Source: DATAGF01 sp963813355
GTDB lineage: Bacteria; Actinomycetota; Thermoleophilia; Miltoncostaeales; Miltoncostaeaceae
Assembly (NCBI GenBank): GCA_963813355.1
Contig: CAWEYS010000023.1
Span: 62,001 to 126,000 of the forward strand
Direction of reading: 5' to 3'
Length of the DNA: 64,000 bases
In this document: piece after piece, positions 26,473 to 34,698 of the stretch
Layout: every line of letters starts with the position of its first letter
How positions within the stretch are numbered: the first letter of the stretch is position 1
Program-made: the position numbers and the translations under genes
Notes under the pieces: generated by a model
Told to the model about the DNA's origin: nothing
Seen by the model: the letters and a program-made list of their open reading frames with translations, nothing else
Databases searched by the model: none

Positions 26473-27360
26473 GTGGAGGAGGTCGCCCCCGGGATCACGA
26501 TGATCGACACCCTGCTCGCCGGGTTGGAGGGCGTCACCGCGTCCTACCTGGTGGCCGGCGACCGCCCGGCCCTGATCGACACCGGCGCGCGGACCTCCGC
26601 CCCCGTGCTGCGCGCCGCCCTCTCCGAGGCCGGCCTGGGGGCCGGGGACCTGGCGTGGATCGTCCTCACGCACGTCCACCTCGACCACTGCGGCGCGACG
26701 GGGATCGCCGCCGCGGCGTTCCCGCGGGCGACCGTCGTGGTGCACCGGCGGGGCGCGCGGCATCTCGCCGAGCCCGGGCGGCTCGTGGCGGCATCGGCGG
26801 CCGTCTACGGGCGGCGCTGGTCGCTCTACGGCGGCCTGGACCGCACGGCCGCCGACCGGATCGTCGCCGCCGAGGACGGCCACCGCCTCTCGGTCGGGCC
26901 CGGGCGGGACCTGGTCATGCTCGAGACGACCGGCCACGCGCGCCACCACATGTCCGTCCACGACGAGGCGACCGGGACGGTCTTCGCGGGCGACGCCGCC
27001 GGCGCGAGGCTGGCCGGCGGGGGCCTCTACCCGACGATGCCGCCGCCGGACGTCGACCTCGACGCCGCCGCGGACAGCGTCGGCCGGCTCGCGGCGCTTG
27101 CCCCCGTCCGCCTGTGCCTCCCGCACTTCGGTCCGGTGCCCGACCCGGCCGTCGATCTCGCGCTCGCGGCCGACCAGCTGGGCCGCCTGCGCGCGGCGGC
27201 GGCCGCCGGTCCCGACCGCGAGGCCCTGCGGCGCGCCCTCGCCGACGAGCTGCCGCTCGAGGCGACGGTCGCGGACCCCCGGTCCGTCGCGCGCTGGAGG
27301 CGCCTGAGCTGGGCCGACGCCAACGTCGAGGGTCTCGCGGGCTGGGTCGAGCGACCGTGA
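26473..27360 (+). CDS. Metallo-beta-lactamase fold hydrolase (295 aa)
   Basis: The zinc-binding HVHLDHCGA motif, the upstream strand ALIDTGA, and the later metal ligands (TTGHARHHMSVH, FAGDAAG, CLPHFGPV) define the MBL fold of the glyoxalase II-like group. The last 90 residues are helical (QLGRLRAAAAAGPDREALRR) and could shape a pocket for acyl-CoA or lipid-like thioesters; this is inference. GTG 26473 leaves almost no leader. The NrtR-like gene follows 28 bases later. Confidence 0.85.
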   Translation: MEEVAPGITMIDTLLAGLEGVTASYLVAGDRPALIDTGARTSAPVLRAALSEAGLGAGDLAWIVLTHVHLDHCGATGIAAAAFPRATVVVHRRGARHLAEPGRLVAASAAVYGRRWSLYGGLDRTAADRIVAAEDGHRLSVGPGRDLVMLETTGHARHHMSVHDEATGTVFAGDAAGARLAGGGLYPTMPPPDVDLDAAADSVGRLAALAPVRLCLPHFGPVPDPAVDLALAADQLGRLRAAAAAGPDREALRRALADELPLEATVADPRSVARWRRLSWADANVEGLAGWVERP

Positions 27361-27388
27361 CGGCGGCGTCCCATATGGTCGATCGGGC

Positions 27389-28054
27389 ATGAAGCAGGTC
27401 GACGTCCGGCTCGTGGTGCTGACCGTCCGCCGGCGGGCGCTCGAGGCCCTGCTCGTGCGGCTGCCCGGCAACGTCTGGGCGCTCCCGGGCGCGGCGGTGG
27501 GCCCGGGGGCGACGCTCGAGGCGGCCGCCTCGCGGGCGCTCGAGGGGCAGACGGGGGTGCGCGGGATCCGCCTGGAGCAGCTCTACACCTTCGATCGCGA
27601 CGGGGGGTCGGGGGTGAGCGTGGCCCACCTCGCACTGGCGCCGGCGGAGCGCCACCCGCCGACGCCGGGCCCGGAGGTCGTCGAGGTGCGCTGGTTCCCC
27701 CTCGCCGACCTGCCGGCGCTCGACGCGTCCGACGCGCGGATCCTGGACTACGGGCGGGCGCGCGTCCGCGCGAAGGCCGCGTACGCGCCCATCGCGCTGG
27801 ACCTGCTGCCCGAGGCCTTCACCCTCGCCGAGCTCCAGGCCGTCTACGAGGCCGTCCTGGACCGCCCCCTCGACACGCGCAACTTCCGGCGCGACGTGCT
27901 GGCGTCGGGCGTCGTGGAGCCGCTGGGCCAGGTCCGCTCGGACGGCCCGGGCAGGCCGGCGCGCCTGTACCGGTCGGCGGGCGGGGACTTCCAGGCGCTG
28001 GCGCCGGAGCGCCGCATCGCCCGCGCGATCACGGGCGCGGACGGCGCCTCCTGA
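27389..28054 (+). CDS. NUDIX-domain protein with C-terminal winged helix, NrtR-like (221 aa)
   Basis: An N-terminal NUDIX fold (VRLVVLTVRRRALEALLVRL, LPGNVWALPGAAV) is followed by a winged-helix domain (AFTLAELQAVYEAVLDRPLD, then RNFRRDVLASGVVEPLGQ). The catalytic NUDIX box is degenerate: in GATLEAAASRALEGQTGV the RE and EE pairs are lost. That combination is typical of NrtR, an ADP-ribose-sensing repressor of NAD genes. The regulated genes are not in this window as far as I can see. ATG 27389 follows a -10 box TATGGT (27374-27379). Confidence 0.82.
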   Translation: MKQVDVRLVVLTVRRRALEALLVRLPGNVWALPGAAVGPGATLEAAASRALEGQTGVRGIRLEQLYTFDRDGGSGVSVAHLALAPAERHPPTPGPEVVEVRWFPLADLPALDASDARILDYGRARVRAKAAYAPIALDLLPEAFTLAELQAVYEAVLDRPLDTRNFRRDVLASGVVEPLGQVRSDGPGRPARLYRSAGGDFQALAPERRIARAITGADGAS

Positions 28055-28117
28055 GGGGCCTGGGGCCCCGGGGCCCGTGGTAGCCTTCCCGCGGCCCGAC
28101 GGAGCGAAAGGAAGCGA

Positions 28118-28363
28118 ATGGCGGCGCACAACGGCGACGGCCCGCAGGACCTCCCCGCGACGTGGCCCTTCCGGGCAGCGGGCACGCTGCTGATCGCCGC
28201 GCTCATCTGGTTCTGCCTCGGCTTCGCGGTCGAGGACATCGGCAACGAGCTCGAGGCGCACCTGACCGTGTTCTGGGTGCTCCTGGCCGTGGCCGCGGGC
28301 TTCGTGCTGATCGGCGCGGCGTACAACATCCAGCTCGGGCGGCGCCGCAAGCGCCACGGGTGA
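28118..28363 (+). CDS. Small two-span membrane protein (81 aa)
   Basis: Two hydrophobic segments (AGTLLIAALIWFCLGFAV and VFWVLLAVAAGFVLIGAAYN) joined by an acidic loop, with a basic C-terminus (RRRKRHG), give a helical hairpin with both ends inside. Function unknown. A -10 box TAGCCT is at 28081-28086 and the ribosome site AAAGGAAG precedes ATG 28118. Its stop overlaps the GTG of the next gene. Confidence 0.75.
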   Translation: MAAHNGDGPQDLPATWPFRAAGTLLIAALIWFCLGFAVEDIGNELEAHLTVFWVLLAVAAGFVLIGAAYNIQLGRRRKRHG

Positions 28364-28734
28364 GCGCCGAGCGGGTCGCCGCCCAGGCCGCCCGCCTGGC
28401 GGCGGCGGCCGCCTGGCTCCGCGAGCCCGAGTGGCGCGACGACGCGGCGCGGCTGGCGGGTGGAGAGCCCCCCGAGGGCGCCCCGGAGGCCCCGCCCACC
28501 TTCGGCGAGGTGGCCCGCTGGGGCACGGCGGTCGTGGAGGGGCTGGCGCGGGAGGGGCGCTGGGACGAGGCGGCGGCGCAGGCGCGCCACCTGAGGGGCT
28601 TCTTCGCCCGCGAGGGCGGGCACCTGGGGCCGGTCGCCGCCCCGACGTTCGACGGCCTGCTCGCGGCGGTCCTCGCGCGCGACCCGGATGAGGTCGGGGA
28701 CTTCACGGCCCTGATCGGCGAGATCTTCCCGTGA
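28360..28734 (+). CDS. Unknown helical protein (124 aa)
   Basis: Not recognised. The protein is soluble, Ala-rich and helical, with Trp residues near the start (AAWLREPEWRDDAARL) and a hydrophobic C-terminal end (DFTALIGEIFP). GTG 28360 overlaps the upstream TGA and its own TGA overlaps the yqgE start, so it lies in the middle of a four-gene coupled run. The spacing of helices recalls small helical-repeat chaperone-like proteins, but that is only an impression. Confidence 0.7.
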   Translation: MSAERVAAQAARLAAAAAWLREPEWRDDAARLAGGEPPEGAPEAPPTFGEVARWGTAVVEGLAREGRWDEAAAQARHLRGFFAREGGHLGPVAAPTFDGLLAAVLARDPDEVGDFTALIGEIFP

Positions 28735-29316
28735 GCCTGCCGGACCCCCCGGACCCCCAGGAGGCGCCGGCGAACCGCAAGGGGCGCCTGCTGGTCGCCT
28801 CGCCCAGCCTCTCGGACCCGAACTTCCGCCGGGCCGTGGTCCTGCTGCTCGAGCACTCCGACGAGGGCGCCCTGGGCCTGGTCCTCAACCGCCCGACCCC
28901 CCTGGTGGCCCGCGAGGCCCTGCCCGGCACGCTCGCCGAGTCCATGCCGGACGACGAGCGCGTCTACCAGGGCGGGCCGGTCCAGCCCGAGGCCGTCATC
29001 GTGCTCGCCGACTTCACCGACACGACGCTGGCGGCGTCGGTGGCCTTCGACAGCGGTGGGCATCGTCGACCCGGACGCGGACGCGTCGCGCCTCGGCGGG
29101 GCCGTCCGCGCCATCCGCGCCTACGGCGGATACGCGGGGTGGGGGGAGGGCCAGCTGGAGCAGGAGATCGCCGAGGAGGCCTGGATCGACGCCTCGCCGG
29201 CGTCGGAGGACGTCTTCGGCGACGACCCCGACGGGCTCTGGAGCAGGGTGCTCGAGCGGAAGGGCGGCGCGTGGCGCCTGATCGCCCGGATGCCCGAGAA
29301 CCCGTCCGTGAACTGA
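28731..29316 (+). CDS. yqgE: YqgE/AlgH family protein, one frameshift
   Basis: Conserved DUF179 motifs are present: GRLLVASPSLSDPNFRRAVV, LGLVLNRPT, VYQGGPVQPEAV, then in the next frame YGGYAGWGEGQLEQEI and AWIDASPASEDVFGDDP. The frame changes at about 29053, where ACAGCGGTGGGC needs one G removed to continue DSVGIVDPD. A single inserted base explains it and the corrected length (194 residues) is normal. Function of the family is unclear; AlgH was first linked to alginate regulation. GTG 28731 overlaps the previous stop. Confidence 0.85.
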
Positions 29317-30575
29317 GCCGCCGGCCGCACTACGCCTGGATCGTCGCCGCGGCGGCGTTCGTGGCGCTGCTGATCGCGTCCGGGGTCCGGGCGACGCCCA
29401 CCATCCTGATCGCCCCGCTGGACGAGGAGTTCGGCTGGCGCGTCGACCAGGTCTCGCTGGCGATCTCGATCAACCTCGTGCTCTTCGGGCTGATGGCGCC
29501 CTTCTCGGCCGCGCTGATGGAGCGGTTCGGGGTACGGCGGGTGGTGGCCGCGGCCCTCGCGGCGACGGCCGCCGGGACGGCGGCCACGATCGGCATGAGC
29601 GCGCTCTGGCAGCTCACGCTGCTGTGGGGCGTCGTCATCGGCGCGGCGACCGGCTGCCTGTCGTCCCCCCTCGCGGCGGTGGTCGCCACGCGGTGGTTCG
29701 TCGAGCGCCGCGGCCTCGTCACCGGAGTCCTGTCGGCCGCGTACGCGACGGGCCAGCTGATCTTCCTGCCCGTCCTGGCCGTCCTGGTGCGCGACGGGGG
29801 GTGGCGCTGGGCGTCCGCCGCCGTCGCGATCAGCGCCGCCGCGGCCGTCCCGGTGGCGCTGGCGCTGCTGCGCGAGCGCCCGGCGGACCTGGGCCTCCCG
29901 CCCTACGGTGCCGAACGGATCGAGCCGCCCGTCGCGGCCGGCGGCAACCCCTTCGCCGCGACCGCCGCCGGGCTCGTCGTCGGGCTGCGCTCGCGGGCGT
30001 TCTGGCTCCTCGCCGGCACGTTCTTCATCTGCGGCGCGACCACGGTGGGGGTCATCGGCACCCACCTCATCCCGGCGGCTCACGACCACGGGATCGGCGA
30101 GGTGCAGGCGGCCGGGCTGCTGGCGGCCATCGGCATCTTCGACATCCTGGGCGTGACGGCGTCCGGGTGGCTCACCGACCGCTGGGACGCCCGCCAGCTC
30201 CTGTTCGCCTTCTACGCCCTGAGGGGGCTGTCGCTCTTCTTCCTGCCCTTCACGCTGGGGTCGAGCGACGCCGGGCTGGTCGCCTTCGTGGTGGTGTTCG
30301 GGCTCGACTGGGTCGCCACGGTGCCCCCGACGGTCGCCCTGACCGTCGAGGCCTTCGGACGCGAGCGCGCGGGGGTGGTCTTCGGCTGGATCTTCGCGGC
30401 CCACCAGCTCGGCGCGGCCGGGGCCGCGTGGGCCGCCGGCGCCGTGCGCAACGCGGCCGAGAGCTACGAGATCGCGTTCATGGGCGCCGGCCTGCTCGGC
30501 GTGGCCGCCGCCTTCCTGGCGCTGGGCATCACGAGCCGCGGCCGCCCGAGGCCGGCCGCGGCCCTGCCGATGTGA
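29313..30575 (+). CDS. MFS transporter (420 aa), probable CTG start
   Basis: Twelve hydrophobic segments with the first beginning directly after RRPHYAWIV. The loop 2 motif (LMERFGVRRV) and the corresponding loop 8 motif (WLTDRWDARQLL) fit the major facilitator family, closest in feel to the oxalate/formate antiporter-like, monocarboxylate-type group; the substrate is unknown. No ATG, GTG or TTG lies close before the first segment in frame. CTG 29313 overlaps the yqgE stop as CTGA, exactly as in dapL, and is taken as the start. The stop at 30575 faces sigA four bases away. Confidence 0.85.
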   Translation: MSRRPHYAWIVAAAAFVALLIASGVRATPTILIAPLDEEFGWRVDQVSLAISINLVLFGLMAPFSAALMERFGVRRVVAAALAATAAGTAATIGMSALWQLTLLWGVVIGAATGCLSSPLAAVVATRWFVERRGLVTGVLSAAYATGQLIFLPVLAVLVRDGGWRWASAAVAISAAAAVPVALALLRERPADLGLPPYGAERIEPPVAAGGNPFAATAAGLVVGLRSRAFWLLAGTFFICGATTVGVIGTHLIPAAHDHGIGEVQAAGLLAAIGIFDILGVTASGWLTDRWDARQLLFAFYALRGLSLFFLPFTLGSSDAGLVAFVVVFGLDWVATVPPTVALTVEAFGRERAGVVFGWIFAAHQLGAAGAAWAAGAVRNAAESYEIAFMGAGLLGVAAAFLALGITSRGRPRPAAALPM

Positions 30576-30578
30576 CGC

Positions 30579-31661
30579 CTAGCCCAGCCGGCCCGAGTCG
30601 GGGAGCCCGCCGAGCTTCTGCAGCGACTGGCTCTCGACCTGGCGGATGCGCTCGCGGGTGACGTTGAACATCCGGCCCAGCTCGTCCAGCGTCCGCGGCT
30701 TCTCGCCCCTCAGCCCGTAGCGCAGCTCGAGCACCCGGCGCTCGCGGTAGCTGAGCTGGTCGAGCAGGTCGCGGAGGGCCTGCTCGCGCAGGCTGGTCTC
30801 GGCGGACATCTCCGGCGCGACGGTGTTCTCGTCGGCCAGGAAGCGGCCGAGCTCGGACTCCTCCTCCTCGCCCACCGGCTTCTCCAGCGACACGGTCGGC
30901 TGGGCGCTGCGCAGGATCTCCTCGACCTCCTCGGGGGGGAGGCCGGCGGCGTCGCCGATCTCCTCCACCGTGGGCTCGCGGCCGAGCTGGCCGATGAGCA
31001 CGCGCTCGGCGCGGCTGATCTGGTTGAGCTTCTCGACGACGTGCACGGGGATGCGGATGGTCCGCCCCTTGTCGGCGAGCGCGCGGGTCACCGCCTGGCG
31101 GATCCACCAGGTCGCGTAGGTCGAGAACTTGAAGCCCCGCCGCCAGTCGAACTTCTCGACCGCCCGCACCAGGCCGAGCGTCCCCTCCTGGATCAGGTCC
31201 AGGAACGGCAGCCCGCGGCCGCGGTAGCCCTTGGCGATCGAGACCACCAGGCGCAGGTTGGCCTCGACCATCTGCTGCTTGGCCGCCTGGTCGCCGAGCT
31301 CGATGCGCTTTGCGAGGCGGACCTCGTCGGCCGCCGTCAGGAGCGGCACCCGCCCGATGTCCTTGAGGAAGAGCTGAAGAGAGTCGGTCGTCTGCTCGAC
31401 GGCCGCGACGGGACGCCGCGGGCGCTCGACCTCCTCGGAGAGCGTCGCGGCGCGCGCGCCGGCCTCGGACTGCTCGAGGAGCTCGACTCCGGCCTCCTCG
31501 AGGTGCTGGTAGACCTCCTCGGCGGCGTCGGCGTCGAGGCCCAGTCCATCGAGTACCTCGGCGACCTCCTCCATCCCGAGGAAGCCCATCTCCTGCCCGC
31601 GGACGATCAGCTCGCGGAGCTCACCGTCCCGCGTCAGCCCGGTCACTTGCTGCGTCAACAT
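30579..31661 (-). CDS. sigA: Primary RNA polymerase sigma factor (360 aa)
   Basis: Region 1.2 (SLQLFLKDIGRVPLLTAADE), region 2 (LRLVVSIAKGYRGRGLPFLD then FKFSTYATWWIRQAVTRAL), region 3 (IPVHVVEKLNQISRAERVL) and region 4 (YRERRVLELRYGL, TLDELGRMFNVTRERIRQVE) are complete, which marks the housekeeping sigma. A short region 1.1 with two helices (REVIVRG-like, VAEVLDGLGLDADAAEEVY) precedes them. ATG 31661 has GGAGGCGG before it. Given the -10-only promoters found here, region 2.4 and 3.0 of this protein are what reads them. Confidence 0.97.
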   Translation of the reverse strand: MLTQQVTGLTRDGELRELIVRGQEMGFLGMEEVAEVLDGLGLDADAAEEVYQHLEEAGVELLEQSEAGARAATLSEEVERPRRPVAAVEQTTDSLQLFLKDIGRVPLLTAADEVRLAKRIELGDQAAKQQMVEANLRLVVSIAKGYRGRGLPFLDLIQEGTLGLVRAVEKFDWRRGFKFSTYATWWIRQAVTRALADKGRTIRIPVHVVEKLNQISRAERVLIGQLGREPTVEEIGDAAGLPPEEVEEILRSAQPTVSLEKPVGEEEESELGRFLADENTVAPEMSAETSLREQALRDLLDQLSYRERRVLELRYGLRGEKPRTLDELGRMFNVTRERIRQVESQSLQKLGGLPDSGRLG

Positions 31662-31823
31662 CCGCCTCCGTTCCCGCGTGGGGTGCTTTGTCTCCGTTGG
31701 GGGGCCGCGGCAGTGAGCCCCAGCGCAGGACACAGGCCCTGTCCGAGGCCACTCCACGGCAAACCGGCGCGAATGCCGAGCATCACGGTACCGCCCGCGC
31801 GACGGCTCGCCGGCCGAACCGAG

Positions 31824-31852
31824 ACTATGTTAGGAGCCGGCCAAGACGTCAA
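31824..31852 (-). promoter_or_regulatory. Sigma-70 promoter of sigA
   Basis: On the minus strand TTGACG (complement 31847-31852) is followed after exactly 17 bases by CATAGT (complement 31824-31829). The start of transcription would be near 31817, leaving a leader of about 155 bases before the ATG. This is the clearest -35/-10 pair in the window. The leader contains a small GGACA/TGTCC hairpin of unknown meaning. Confidence 0.65.
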
Positions 31853-31890
31853 GGGGCACATGGCCCATCGCGACGGGGATTCGACCGTCC

Positions 31891-32940
31891 TCACCGGTAT
31901 CCGCACACCGGCCAGGGCGCCGGGCCGCTGCGCGCGTAGAGCATCGCCGCGCGCAGGTCCTGCTCCGACTCCGGCGCCGCGGCCGGGTCTCCGGCGCCGC
32001 CCACGCCCTCCCAGGTGCCCTGGTCGAACTGGTACTTGCCCCGGTACTGGCCGCTCGCCGACACCGCCCGCGGGTTCCCGCCCGACTCGCACTCGGCGAT
32101 GCGGTCGAGCACCGCCTGGCTGGGCGCGCCGGAGACCGCGGTGGCCGGCCGCGGGGCCGTGGGCGCCGGCGCGGCGCCCGGCCGGGCGCGGTCGCGCACG
32201 GCCTCCTCGACCCGCCGCCCGGCCGCGTCGATCGCCGCGTCGCGCTGCCGCCGCGCCCCGGCGGCCTCGGCGCGGCGCCGCTCCTGGGCCACGAGCCCGT
32301 CGAGGGTGCTCTTGGCCTGCTCCAGCACGGCCCGGCGGCTGCGCAGCAGGCCGTCCATGCGCGCGAGCCGCGCGCCGGCCTCCCGCAGGGCCGCATCGGC
32401 GTCCTCCCGCTGGTCCAGAAGCTCGCCCCGCACCCTGGCAAGCCGGTCGCGCGCCTGCTCGACCGAGGCGATGATGCGGCCGTCGGCCGAGCTGATCGCC
32501 TCGAGCGACGCCTGCGCGTCCACCGCCTCGGAGAGGCCACCGGAGGACAGCACCACCTCGACCAGCGTCGGGGGCTCCTCCACGTAGAGGGCGACCAGGC
32601 GGCCGGAGAGCCGCCGTTGCGCGACGCCGTGCGCCCGCTCCGCCTCGCGCAGAGCGGCCGTCGTCTCCCGGATGCGCGCCCGCAGCGCCTCGACGCGCCC
32701 CTGCGCGGCGGCGTGCGCCGCTGCCGCGGCGCCGGCCTCGTCGCCGAGCCGCACGAGCTCCCCCTCCAGGGCCCGCACCTGCGCGCGCGCGCCGTCGATC
32801 ACCTGCGCCCCGGGGCCGGCGGGCGCGGCCATGAGGCCGATCGCGGGGACCGCGGCCAGGGCGGCCGCGAGGGCCAGCACGGCGAGGGCGCGGCTCCGGC
32901 GCGGCCCGGTCGGAAGGGGGGAGATCAACGGAGAGGGCAC
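31891..32940 (-). CDS. Secreted coiled-coil protein with C-terminal Rpf-like transglycosylase domain (349 aa)
   Basis: A basic start and hydrophobic stretch (ALAVLALAAALAAVPAIGL) form a signal peptide. Residues 50-240 are long heptad-like helices (CwlO-like coiled coil). The C-terminal domain has the resuscitation-promoting-factor pattern: RIAECESGGNPRAV with the catalytic Glu, YRGKYQFDQGTWEGVGG, and ARSGPAPWPVCG. It should cleave peptidoglycan glycan strands outside the cell. GTG 32940 directly abuts AGGAG; TTG 32928 has better spacing and is an alternative start. It sits next to sigA and the ABC genes. Confidence 0.9.
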   Translation of the reverse strand: MPSPLISPLPTGPRRSRALAVLALAAALAAVPAIGLMAAPAGPGAQVIDGARAQVRALEGELVRLGDEAGAAAAAHAAAQGRVEALRARIRETTAALREAERAHGVAQRRLSGRLVALYVEEPPTLVEVVLSSGGLSEAVDAQASLEAISSADGRIIASVEQARDRLARVRGELLDQREDADAALREAGARLARMDGLLRSRRAVLEQAKSTLDGLVAQERRRAEAAGARRQRDAAIDAAGRRVEEAVRDRARPGAAPAPTAPRPATAVSGAPSQAVLDRIAECESGGNPRAVSASGQYRGKYQFDQGTWEGVGGAGDPAAAPESEQDLRAAMLYARSGPAPWPVCGYR

Positions 32941-33031
32941 CTCCTGGCGCGGGCCGGGGGCCCGCGGGCGCCGGACGGTACCACGGGCCCCGCGGGGCTC
33001 GCGACCCCTGACGGGGCCTGTCAGGGGAGGA

Positions 33032-33766
33032 TCAGGGAAGCTCGGTGCGGGTCATGCGCCGGGCGGCGGCCCAGGCGGCGAGGGCCGCGACGGCGGCGAG
33101 GATCACGATCGCGGCGGGGGCCGAGGCGTCGGGGGCGTTGACGTCGATCACGCCCTCCACCGCGATGGCGCGCCCGTACGCCGCGATCGAGAAGCGGTCC
33201 GCGGACGCCGCGAAGGTGGCGATCGAGCCCTCCCACAGCAGGATGTAGAGGACGCCGATGACGACCGGCCGTCGCACCACCATCGCCAGCCACGCGGCGG
33301 CGGCGCAGTAGCAGAGGGCCGCCAGCACCACGCCCAGCAGCGGCCAGGCGATCTGCGCCGCGTCGGCCTCGCCGCTCAGGGCGATGGCGCCGGACGCCAG
33401 GACGGCGGGCACCAGCAGCGCCAGGGTGGCCGTCCAGGCGGCCGCGATCTTGGTGGCGATCAGGGTCAGGCGCGACAGCGGCGTGGAGGCGAGGTAGAGG
33501 ATGGTGCCGTCCTCGCGCTCGTCGGCGATGGCGCTCGCCCCGATCACGACGGCGATGAAGGCCGTGATCGTCGGGATGACCAGCCGCTGGAGCATGCGGG
33601 CCCAGAAGAGCTCCGGCTCGATCTCGCCGGCCGACGCGAAGACCGTCGCGGCGATGACCGGCACCAGCGCGAGCGCCGCCAGGGCGAGGACCTTCTTGCC
33701 GGTGAAAAGACTACGAAGCGTAAGGCGATAGACCGGCAGGCTGATGCGGGGGGCGGCGGCGATCAC
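33032..33766 (-). CDS. ABC-2 type transporter permease (244 aa)
   Basis: Six hydrophobic segments in the ABC-2 arrangement: TLRSLFTGKKVLALAALALV first, then LVIPTITAFIAVVIGASAIA, and DEREDGTILYLASTPLSR as the characteristic cytoplasmic loop. It would form the membrane pore with the ATPase encoded just upstream. GTG 33766 overlaps the ATPase TGA. The exported substrate is unknown; loop and size recall the NosY-like or Na+/drug export groups. Confidence 0.85.
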   Translation of the reverse strand: MIAAAPRISLPVYRLTLRSLFTGKKVLALAALALVPVIAATVFASAGEIEPELFWARMLQRLVIPTITAFIAVVIGASAIADEREDGTILYLASTPLSRLTLIATKIAAAWTATLALLVPAVLASGAIALSGEADAAQIAWPLLGVVLAALCYCAAAAWLAMVVRRPVVIGVLYILLWEGSIATFAASADRFSIAAYGRAIAVEGVIDVNAPDASAPAAIVILAAVAALAAWAAARRMTRTELP

Positions 33767-34698
33767 CGGCCGACCCCACGGGCGCGCTCGTGCAGGTAGG
33801 CGTAGACGCTCTCGAGGTCGTCGTCGACCGGCTCGACCCGCCGCAGGCGCACGCCGGCGTCGCGGGCGAGGCGCGGCAGCTCGCGCCCGAGCCGCTCGAC
33901 GTCGGCGGACTCGACGATCATCGCGCCGTCCTCGAAGCGCACCGACTCCACCAGCCCCGCCCCGACCAGCTCGCGGCCGAGCCCGCGGCCGTCGTCCGTG
34001 CGCAGCCGGATGCTGCGCGGGCGGTCCGCGATCAGGTCGCGGATGGCCTGGGTGGCGCCGCTCGCCACGAGGTGGCCGTTGACCAGGACCAGCACCCGCG
34101 GGGCCATCCGCTCGACCTCGTGGAGGACGTGCGAGGAGACGAGGACCGTCCGGCCCTCGTCGCCCAGGCGCGTGATGAGCTCCACGATGTGGCGCCGCTG
34201 GGCCGGGTCGAGGCCGTTGAGGGGCTCGTCGAGCAGCAGCAGCTCGGGGTCATGGGCGAGCGCCTGGGCCAGCTTCACGCGCTGGCGCATGCCGTGGGAG
34301 AAGCCGCGCAGCTTCCGGTCCGCCACGTCGGCCAGGCCGACCTCCTGGAGCGCCTCCGCGGCCGCCCGGTCGGGGTCGCCGACGCCGCGCAGGCGCGCGC
34401 AGAGGGCGACCATCGCGCGCGCGGTGAGGAAGGGCCAGAGCGCGTCGCGGTCGTGGGCGATGCCGATCCGGCGGTAGGTGTCCGGGCTGCGGGCGAGGTC
34501 CGTCCCCAGGACGCGCACCGAGCCCGTGCTCGGCGACGTGAAGCCCGCGCAGAGCTTGAGCGCGGTGGACTTGCCGGCGCCGTTGTGCCCCAGCAGCCCG
34601 GTGACGCCGGAGCCGAGCGCGAACGAGACGTCGGCGAGGGCCACGGTGTCGCCGTACCACCGCGAGACGCCGTCGAAGACCAGCGCCCGGTCGGTCAC
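33763..34698 (-). CDS. ABC transporter ATP-binding protein (311 aa)
   Basis: Walker A GHNGAGKST, signature FSHGMRQRVKLAQAL, Walker B LLLLDEPLNGLDP and switch His (VLVSSHVLHEVER) are present. A C-terminal domain of about 90 residues follows (SIRLRTDDGRGLG), as in ABC-2 exporters. GTG 34698 overlaps the stop of the preceding permease gene. Overlaps on both sides show a tightly coupled operon of two ATPase/permease pairs. Confidence 0.92.
   Translation of the reverse strand: MTDRALVFDGVSRWYGDTVALADVSFALGSGVTGLLGHNGAGKSTALKLCAGFTSPSTGSVRVLGTDLARSPDTYRRIGIAHDRDALWPFLTARAMVALCARLRGVGDPDRAAAEALQEVGLADVADRKLRGFSHGMRQRVKLAQALAHDPELLLLDEPLNGLDPAQRRHIVELITRLGDEGRTVLVSSHVLHEVERMAPRVLVLVNGHLVASGATQAIRDLIADRPRSIRLRTDDGRGLGRELVGAGLVESVRFEDGAMIVESADVERLGRELPRLARDAGVRLRRVEPVDDDLESVYAYLHERARGVGR

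Noticed and set aside
31688..31939. Plus-strand 83-codon frame in the sigA leader region
   Set aside because: Arg/Pro/His-rich, no ribosome site, and it covers the sigA promoter; no sign of coding.
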